From contig NZ_JBDIAQ010000116.1 of NCBI RefSeq assembly GCF_039812505.1, forward strand, positions 1-11,073: a stretch of 11,073 nt of DNA, written 5' to 3'. Positions 6,580 through 11,073 of this stretch are shown here, piece by piece. Both the position numbers and the translations under genes were made by a program. Position 1 is the stretch's first letter. The number at the start of each line of letters is the position of its first letter. The notes below the pieces were generated by a model. The model ran no database searches and was not told where the DNA came from. It saw only the letters and a list, made by a program, of their open reading frames with translations. This DNA comes from Intrasporangium_A sp039812505 (GTDB taxonomy: Bacteria; Actinomycetota; Actinomycetes; Actinomycetales; Dermatophilaceae).

Positions 6580-6633
6580 TACGTTGCCTCAGCTGCTGCC
6601 AGTCTGCGATGGATCATGTCACCGTTGGACAGG

Positions 6634-7857
6634 TCACTGGGCCGGCGCGGGTGGACGGTAGGTGCCCAGACCCGTCCCTGCTGTCGCTGCGGCTCTGTCG
6701 ATGTATCCGCGCGCTGCGTAGCCGGGTTCATCAGTGAACCAGAGTGTCAGAGCACCCTCATCGCTGAACAGGATCCAGTCGGCTCCTTCGATCTGGAAGG
6801 CGTGGGCGAGGTCAGGTGTGACTTTCACGGCACGCCATCCATGCGGCATCGCGTCCTGGGAGAACGTATAGCCGAGCCTGTCGACGGGGTGTCCTCGGCG
6901 TGGGTCGATGACGATCCCGGTTAGCGCATTCGTCGCGTCATCGCCGTTGCTGAGGAAGGTGATACCGGTGGTCTCGAGGTCGCCCGTCTTGTTGGACCAG
7001 CGCCCATCGTGCTGGTTGACCACGCCGTACCGCATCAGAGCTGTCCCGGACATGCCGACCCTCAACGGCCCGAGTCCGCCGGGGCGAAGGCCGAACGAGG
7101 ACAGCGAGATGATAGTGGTGTCGGGCACCGCGGCACGCCGCATCATGCAAGTCAGTGATGGGCCGGTGCTCAACACGTCGAGGTCGACCCGGTCGGATTC
7201 GGTGAAGCCCTCGTTGACCAGGTACCGGATACGGTCATCATTCAGACTCGGCGCGGGGACGTCGAGCCGGTCGAACAGCTGCCGCCAAGCGAGGGTCTCC
7301 CGGGGTGCTCTGCCGGCCCGGAACTGGCTCTGGCCGACCCAACCGGTCGGGGGCGGCCCGAACTCGGCAGAATCCCACATGTCATCGGGCAGGTTGAGGA
7401 TCTGTCCGGACGGCGTGGACAGGCGTAGGACGAGCACCTCGTGCTCACCTTGCCCGACGGGGACGTGGGCCATGTCCGAGACCGGAAAGTGGAGTCGCTC
7501 GCTCTCGTCGGCGCGATGTGGCCTCCGGGGGCAGGCCTGCCAGCCGCTCCCTTGCGTCTTCGTTTCCCCTGCGTCGGCTCGCGCGTCCAGGGTCGGCAAC
7601 ACCTGAGGTGACCTCCTCGACCCTGTCGTAGGCTCGGGCCGGGTTGGGATCGCATCCGGTGGACCGAACGCCTCGGCAGCACTAGCCACCTGCGTCACGG
7701 TCGCGTCCGGTGGCCGCCGGTCCATCGCGCCACAGGAAACCAGCACCGGTGTTGCTGCCGCTGCCATGACCGTGATGGCAAGCCGGGTGATCATCCGCCG
7801 GCGGTTGGGCACAGAGACGTTCAGCTGGACACCGACCGGGTCAGCGGGAGAGGTCAT
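6634..7857 (-). CDS. Lipoprotein of unknown family, divergent from the kinase
   Basis: From the ATG at 7857 the product has 407 residues. The N-terminus has a basic stretch NRRRMITR (residues 18-25), a hydrophobic core and a good lipobox LVSC (39-42), so Cys42 should be lipidated and the protein anchored outside the membrane; the arginine cluster before the core also leaves Tat export possible. A Pro/Thr-rich, Arg-containing spacer follows. The mature part contains GLGPLRVGMSGTAL (about 262-275), reminiscent of a GxGPVRxGMT element seen in actinobacterial secreted proteins, and ends in a Pro/Ala tail. I recognise no catalytic signature. In-frame starts also exist at 7896 (GTG, inside the palindrome) and 7794 (which would lose the basic region); 7857 is a compromise supported by an AATGCT hexamer six bases upstream. 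Its place opposite the kinase, with a shared palindrome, suggests a common function. Confidence 0.8.
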   Translation of the reverse strand: MTSPADPVGVQLNVSVPNRRRMITRLAITVMAAAATPVLVSCGAMDRRPPDATVTQVASAAEAFGPPDAIPTRPEPTTGSRRSPQVLPTLDARADAGETKTQGSGWQACPRRPHRADESERLHFPVSDMAHVPVGQGEHEVLVLRLSTPSGQILNLPDDMWDSAEFGPPPTGWVGQSQFRAGRAPRETLAWRQLFDRLDVPAPSLNDDRIRYLVNEGFTESDRVDLDVLSTGPSLTCMMRRAAVPDTTIISLSSFGLRPGGLGPLRVGMSGTALMRYGVVNQHDGRWSNKTGDLETTGITFLSNGDDATNALTGIVIDPRRGHPVDRLGYTFSQDAMPHGWRAVKVTPDLAHAFQIEGADWILFSDEGALTLWFTDEPGYAARGYIDRAAATAGTGLGTYRPPAPAQ

Positions 7858-7890
7858 GACCCGAGCATTGGCCTCGGTTGTGCAGGCCGG

Positions 7891-7904
7891 CCGCACACGT
7901 GTGC
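7891..7904. promoter_or_regulatory. Palindromic operator candidate, copy 1 (CCGCACACGTGTGC)
   Basis: GCACACGTGTGC (7893-7904) is a perfect 12-bp palindrome in the 151-bp divergent region between lipoprotein and kinase, about 41 bases from the lipoprotein ATG and 110 from the kinase GTG. The 14-mer starting at 7891 is identical to bases 9559-9572 before the FHA-like gene. Position and repetition indicate a shared regulator site. Confidence 0.65.
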
Positions 7905-7995
7905 ACGTCTCGGTCGCGAGCGTCCAAGGCTCAAGTGCGACCCCGGCGACCCGTCGGACCTAGAGCAGTCGGGACTCGCCCTGCAACGTTTCCTG

Positions 7996-8002
7996 TAAGA
8001 AT
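7996..8002 (+). promoter_or_regulatory. Candidate -10 element TAAGAAT of the kinase gene
   Basis: The hexamer AAGAAT (7997-8002; one mismatch to TAGAAT) ends six bases before the GTG at 8009. There is no clear Shine-Dalgarno, so the kinase may be leaderless. No -35 is recognisable. Confidence 0.4.
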
Positions 8003-8008
8003 GCCAAG

Positions 8009-8776
8009 GTGCGTGGCTGGGGAACAGCGGGGGACCTGGTCGGTGGCCGCTACGTTCTTGTCGACGCGCTCGGCCACGGCGGGGTGGGTGCGGTGTGGCG
8101 TGCCTGGGACATCACCGAGCGCATTTTCGTGGCCGTCAAGCTTGCCGATCTGGGTGAGGACCTGCTCCTGCACCAGCGGTGGGTCGCCGAGTCTGCATCC
8201 CGGATCCATGGCCCGCACCTACTGGAGACCCTCGACTGGAACTCCGGCCAGCACGGCGACTACATCGTCATGCCATTGGTCGCTGGCGGGTCGCTGGGTC
8301 ACTTCGTGAGTCGCCATGGTCCGCTGCCCGCAGACCAGATCGCCCGGCTGATTCACCAGTGCGCCGAGGCGCTGCAGGTCATGCACCGTCGCGACCTGCT
8401 CCACCGTGATGTCAAGCCGAGCAACATCCTGCTCGAGCCTGGGCACACCCTCGAGGTGCGGCTTGCCGACTTCGGTGTGCTGCGCACCACCTCGGCGGCA
8501 GGCCTGACCGGCACCGGCATGGGCCCTTCGGGCACCGTCGGTTTCATCCCCCCAGAGGCCTTCCGGGTCGGTCCGGACGGGTGCGTGCCGCCCCCCACGG
8601 CGGCTGCGACTTGTACGCATTGGGGGTCACGGCCTACTTCGCCGCGACCGGGGAGCTTGCCTCGGCACGCACCGCAGGCGAGGTCCCCACCGGTTGGGTG
8701 CGGTATACGCAGCCAGCCGACCTGGAACTGCCGGACAGCCTCGCACCCGGGGTCGCTTCGGCGGTACGGGACCTGA
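8009..8776 (+). CDS. Ser/Thr protein kinase, N-terminal part (subdomains I-VIII) before the frameshift
   Basis: The frame encodes 255 residues, of which about the first 190 are kinase. All catalytic residues are present: glycine loop GHGGVG (22-27), VAVK with Lys44, a likely helix-C Glu61, HRDVKPSN (132-139; catalytic Asp134, Asn139), DFG (154-156), and PPE (181-183) in place of APE. Hanks-type kinases of this layout autophosphorylate on Ser/Thr in the activation loop, here rich in Thr/Ser (160-175). From about residue 195 the frame runs out of register, and the tail to the stop at 8776 is meaningless Pro/Arg/Ser-rich sequence. A truncated product would lack helices F-I and probably not fold as an active enzyme. 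The GTG at 8009 is supported by the -10 box. The ATG at 8001 is in another frame. Confidence 0.75.
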   Translation: MRGWGTAGDLVGGRYVLVDALGHGGVGAVWRAWDITERIFVAVKLADLGEDLLLHQRWVAESASRIHGPHLLETLDWNSGQHGDYIVMPLVAGGSLGHFVSRHGPLPADQIARLIHQCAEALQVMHRRDLLHRDVKPSNILLEPGHTLEVRLADFGVLRTTSAAGLTGTGMGPSGTVGFIPPEAFRVGPDGCVPPPTAAATCTHWGSRPTSPRPGSLPRHAPQARSPPVGCGIRSQPTWNCRTASHPGSLRRYGT

Positions 8777-9558
8777 TGAGTCCCGACCCGCAAGCACGCC
8801 CCAGAAGCGCGGCATCCCTGATGGCCAGGCTCGATGCCCTCACCGTGCCCGTCCAGGTTTCAGGCGCCGCTTTCACGGTCCCGGCCAGTCTGGCCCCGCT
8901 GCCAGCCGGCTGGAATCAGGACGGGCCCAAGGCGCAGCACAGCCTCAACGTCGTCCTTCCTTCCGATAACCCGGTCCAGCCCAGCGGGCGGTCTGGGGGC
9001 CGCGCTCCACTGCTGCTTGGCACCGCCGCGGCGGTACTCGCCGCTGCCGGTGCCACCCTGTGGCTCCTCCCCGGGGGCAACCCACCAACAGGTCAGTCTG
9101 ACCCGTCGAGAGCAGCGTCGTCCACCAGTACGACGACCCCGGCAGCCGGCGTGGCGGCACGAGTCGAGCCGGCCGGCCAGGCGACTTCTCCGGCACGTCC
9201 TGCCGTGACGACCTTCGATCATTTCACGGTCTCCGTGCGCAAGGTCTCCGCGTTGACGCGTGACCGGTTCGCGGTCACCGTGCGCGTGTGCGTCACCTCG
9301 CCGGCCCCGGACGCCGTCAACGGGAAGACTCGGATCAGTTGGGAGCCGTGGTTGCTCTCGGTGCGCGGCATGAGCCCGCGAACACCTGCCGAGGATCTGA
9401 CCGGGCTGCCCGGGGTTCTGCCACCGTCCGCGTACTACCAGAGCGGTGACTGCGGGCAGGGAATCATCCCGTTCCGGGTGCCTGAGGACCGGCAACCCAC
9501 GGCAGTGCTGTACCGCAACGGGCAAGGCGACGTTGCCAACTTCCCCATCGACCCTTGA
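8581..9558 (+). CDS. Ser/Thr protein kinase, C-terminal part: end of kinase domain, membrane helix and sensor-like ectodomain
   Basis: The first GTG in this frame is at 8581, but genuine kinase sequence begins near GGCDLYALGV (residues 7-16 of the frame), which supplies the subdomain IX Asp. The conserved Arg of subdomain XI follows in DPQARPRSAASL (69-80). After a linker, APLLLGTAAAVLAAAGATLWLL (142-163) is a single membrane helix, then a Ser/Thr/Pro stalk (about 170-205) and a C-terminal beta-rich domain (about 211-325), with alternating strands such as FTVSVRKV, FAVTVRVCV and a Cys-containing SGDCGQGIIPFRVP segment. That domain resembles the DUF4352-type immunoglobulin-like ectodomains often found on actinobacterial kinases and lipoproteins; the match is by appearance only. 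No independent ribosome-binding site precedes 8581, so this piece is probably made only by frameshifting or from an intact allele. Confidence 0.72.
   Translation: MRAAPHGGCDLYALGVTAYFAATGELASARTAGEVPTGWVRYTQPADLELPDSLAPGVASAVRDLMSPDPQARPRSAASLMARLDALTVPVQVSGAAFTVPASLAPLPAGWNQDGPKAQHSLNVVLPSDNPVQPSGRSGGRAPLLLGTAAAVLAAAGATLWLLPGGNPPTGQSDPSRAASSTSTTTPAAGVAARVEPAGQATSPARPAVTTFDHFTVSVRKVSALTRDRFAVTVRVCVTSPAPDAVNGKTRISWEPWLLSVRGMSPRTPAEDLTGLPGVLPPSAYYQSGDCGQGIIPFRVPEDRQPTAVLYRNGQGDVANFPIDP
8588..8600 (+). other. Frameshift site at a run of six C in the kinase gene
   Basis: The zero-frame codons CCG CCC CCC ACG meet the -1 frame GCC CCC CAC GGC here. Re-pairing of the A-site codon is perfect; the P-site would mismatch at its first base. 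Loss of one C is equally able to explain it. Confidence 0.55.
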
Positions 9559-9574
9559 CCGCACACGTGTGCGG
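9559..9574. promoter_or_regulatory. Palindromic operator candidate, copy 2 (perfect 16-mer CCGCACACGTGTGCGG)
   Basis: The palindrome begins directly after the kinase stop and ends 54 bases before the FHA-like GTG. TTGACC (9555-9560), a near -35 box, abuts it, though no good -10 follows. It could also fold as a 6-bp stem with an ACGT loop and terminate the kinase transcript, but the matching copy at 7891, which follows no gene end, favours a binding site. Confidence 0.65.
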
Positions 9575-9618
9575 GAACGGGGACAGAGCCCTGCGTGAGG
9601 CTGGGTCGCATCCACTTC

Positions 9619-9623
9619 AGGAG
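9619..9623 (+). promoter_or_regulatory. Shine-Dalgarno AGGAG fixing the GTG start at 9629
   Basis: AGGAG sits five bases before GTG ATC GAT. It is the clearest ribosome-binding site in the right half of the window and selects this GTG. Confidence 0.6.
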
Positions 9624-9628
9624 CAGCC

Positions 9629-11047
9629 GTGATCGATACCATCAACGTGGTCGTCCACCCGGCCGGCGGGGCACCGTCGGTGTCCTACAAGATCGAGCAC
9701 GACCAGAACCTGATCCTGGCCTTCGGTCGGCCCGGCGGGATGCACCGGGCCCTGGACATGCTCGATGACCCGGGCTCCCTGCTGCGCCAGACCTTCCCGC
9801 ACCTGGCCGGTCTTGACCCGGCCGTCGACCTGATGCACATCGAGTTGCCCGACCGCCCCAACGACCGGGGCGGCTTCGCCACCTCGTCCTGCGGGCTGCT
9901 GCTGGTGCCGGTCCCGAACGGGTGGGTGCTGGTCAACCCCAGCGGCGAGCTGCGCGACGGGAAGCGGGTCGGCGGGGCGATCCCCACGGTCCGCGCCTGG
10001 GGCCGCCCGCCGGCAAACCTGCATGTGGCCGGCGGCGAGTTCTCCCTGTCCGAGCACCAGCTGGCCGCGGTGTGGCTGCCAAGCAACCTGGGCAAGATGC
10101 ACCGGATCGACCTGCAGCGAGACGGGACCCGCCATTCCTTGTCATACCTGGCCTCGAGCGGGTTGACTGGCCGGCCCGACTACCGGCTCAGCGAACGCAA
10201 CAAGAAAGCCCTAGTGTTCTTCTTCGAGGAGTACCTGCGTTGGGGCAGCGACCCGGACTTCAATCCGAAACCCACCGGGACCGCACGCGACCGGATCCGC
10301 AAGCTCGAAGCAGACGGCCAGCAGGTCCCACTCGCGTCCTGGCTGCGCGCGCTGTGGTCGGCGAACAACAAGGACCAGGGCCGCGGCCCGACCGCGCCGC
10401 AGCAGGTGCGCGACAGCGACGGGGCAGCCATCGGTGGACGCAGCGACACCAGCGCCGACCGGATCTGGTTCCTGCCCTCCAACGCCGACAAGGTCACCCA
10501 GCTTCGCTCGCTGGAGATGGCGCTGCAGTGGCAGCTGATCACCAAACCGGAGGTCGACCGGATCCTGGACGAGTTCGAAGGGGCAGACGCCACGCTGGAG
10601 CAGATCGTCAGCGACATCTGCTCCGAGTTCGAGCACGTGCTGCGCCAGCACATCCCGGCCTCCCGGTTCGCCGCCAGTCGCGCCGACGCTCAGGACGAGG
10701 TGGACCGGCTCATCGGCAAGATCGGACGCATGATCCGCTTCGCACTGACCAACCGGTCCTTCAACCCGAGCCGCTCCCCCCGCGACCTGCCCGACCTGAA
10801 CGGCCTGTCCGTCCAAGAGCTGCACGACCGGGTGCACCACGGAGGTAGCTCACCCATCCACTACCAGGACAGCATCGAACGGGTCGAACAGATGCTCGAA
10901 CCAGACGAGCTGCAGGAGTGGGGACAGCTGCGCCTGACACGCCTTCCCACCGCTGGGGCGGTCGGGCTGCCCGACAATCCCGGACTCAGGGACGGATTTG
11001 ACTTTCGCGGTTACGCGGCTTCGGCGGCTGCACAGGCGAGCTGGTAG
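9629..11047 (+). CDS. Uncharacterised protein with weak FHA-like N-terminus, next to the kinase
   Basis: The 472-residue product has no signal peptide or membrane helix and should be cytoplasmic. Residues 1-150 suggest a beta sandwich: NLILAFGR (27-34) is like the FHA strand that ends in the phosphothreonine-loop GR, and SSCGLLLVPVPNGWVLVNPSG (86-106) follows the S-x-x-H...G-W-x-L-x-D pattern, but the conserved His is missing. Residues about 185-245 (LSERNKKALVFFFEEYLRWG through ASWLRALW) look like a helical, possibly winged-helix unit. Residues 290-440 are mostly helical with many acidic and Arg residues and no catalytic signature I know. If truly FHA-like, it would read marks made by the adjacent kinase and perhaps bind DNA or a partner; this is inference. 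The gene is 70 bases downstream of the kinase and preceded by its own palindrome. Confidence 0.8.
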   Translation: MIDTINVVVHPAGGAPSVSYKIEHDQNLILAFGRPGGMHRALDMLDDPGSLLRQTFPHLAGLDPAVDLMHIELPDRPNDRGGFATSSCGLLLVPVPNGWVLVNPSGELRDGKRVGGAIPTVRAWGRPPANLHVAGGEFSLSEHQLAAVWLPSNLGKMHRIDLQRDGTRHSLSYLASSGLTGRPDYRLSERNKKALVFFFEEYLRWGSDPDFNPKPTGTARDRIRKLEADGQQVPLASWLRALWSANNKDQGRGPTAPQQVRDSDGAAIGGRSDTSADRIWFLPSNADKVTQLRSLEMALQWQLITKPEVDRILDEFEGADATLEQIVSDICSEFEHVLRQHIPASRFAASRADAQDEVDRLIGKIGRMIRFALTNRSFNPSRSPRDLPDLNGLSVQELHDRVHHGGSSPIHYQDSIERVEQMLEPDELQEWGQLRLTRLPTAGAVGLPDNPGLRDGFDFRGYAASAAAQASW

Positions 11048-11073
11048 TCGCGGATTATGTTGGGGTCGAGTGG

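Larger units (their letters stand above)
6300..6633. other. Gene-free convergent intergenic stretch with several hairpins
   Basis: These 334 bases lie between the ends of the DUF3817 gene and the minus-strand lipoprotein. I see no credible ORF, tRNA or SRP-RNA-like sequence on either strand. They hold a 7-bp stem (6381-6399), the 12-bp palindrome CGCCTATAGGCG (6483-6494), a 6-bp stem (6565-6579), and two GGTAACC-type motifs (around 6376 and 6457). GC content appears to drop from here rightward, so this may be the edge of an acquired block. Confidence 0.5.
8009..9558 (+). pseudogene. Membrane-anchored Ser/Thr protein kinase interrupted by a one-base frameshift
   Basis: Two overlapping frames form one transmembrane Ser/Thr kinase of about 516 residues: a cytoplasmic kinase domain (about 1-280), a linker, one membrane helix (about 334-355) and an extracytoplasmic domain (about 400-516). 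Frame 2 carries kinase subdomains I-VIII and frame 1 carries IX-XI and everything after, so a single base appears missing between about 8570 and 8600, most simply from the C6 run at 8591-8596. Both halves are otherwise well conserved, with no other stops, so the lesion is recent, a sequencing error, a phase-variable site, or a -1 translational shift. Listed as a pseudogene because the sequence as given cannot encode the full enzyme without a shift. Confidence 0.75.

Noticed and set aside
7858..7896. GTG at 7896 as the lipoprotein start
   Set aside because: It falls inside the palindrome, lacks both a Shine-Dalgarno and a -10 at leaderless distance, and would lengthen the signal-peptide n-region unusually.
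8001..8309. ATG at 8001 as the kinase start
   Set aside because: It is in a different frame from the glycine loop and HRD/DFG motifs, and its translation has no kinase features.
1..11073. CRISPR array, insertion sequence or integrase
   Set aside because: No repeat-spacer series with unique spacers, transposase or recombinase motif, or paired terminal repeats were seen. The 21-bp block is contiguous and too short.

Overview
The base composition (very GC-rich, strong G/C at third codon positions), TANNNT -10 elements that sit right against start codons, an MmpS-like secreted protein, a DUF3817 protein and a long Pro/Ala/Gly-rich DnaX tail all point to a high-GC actinobacterium. I cannot name the genus from the sequence.

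Left part (about 1-6300), ordinary chromosomal genes. Reading on the minus strand from right to left, there is an enoyl-CoA hydratase/isomerase-family protein of the ECHDC3 type without the usual catalytic glutamates (4907-5680), an MmpS-like membrane or secreted protein (4354-4764), the DNA polymerase III clamp-loader subunit gamma/tau dnaX (1808-4246), a class I SAM-dependent methyltransferase (994-1752) and a PlsC-type acyltransferase (204-881). Divergent from the hydratase is a small DUF3817 membrane protein on the plus strand (5838-6299). Four of the minus-strand genes (plsC-type, methyltransferase, dnaX, hydratase) each have a TANNNT hexamer exactly six bases before the ATG, the signature of leaderless transcripts. 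The MmpS-like and DUF3817 genes have Shine-Dalgarno sequences instead. Bases 1-203 hold no credible gene but contain a 21-bp-period direct repeat and two tight inverted repeats.

Right part (about 6300-11073), an accessory-looking signalling locus of visibly lower GC. A gene-free, hairpin-rich stretch (6300-6633) precedes a minus-strand lipoprotein of unknown family (6634-7857). Divergent from it is a membrane-anchored Ser/Thr protein kinase (8009-9558), interrupted by a one-base frameshift at or near a run of six C. It is followed by a 472-residue protein (9629-11047) with a weak FHA-like N-terminus and helical middle and C-terminal parts.

The most interesting signal is a palindrome, CCGCACACGTGTGC, present once in the divergent lipoprotein/kinase promoter region (7891-7904) and again just before the FHA-like gene (9559-9574, there a perfect 16-bp palindrome). 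It looks like a shared operator that would tie the lipoprotein, kinase and FHA-like gene into one regulated unit. A plausible but unproven reading is an envelope-sensing module: an outer lipoprotein, a kinase with an extracytoplasmic sensor domain, and a cytoplasmic phospho-reader or effector.
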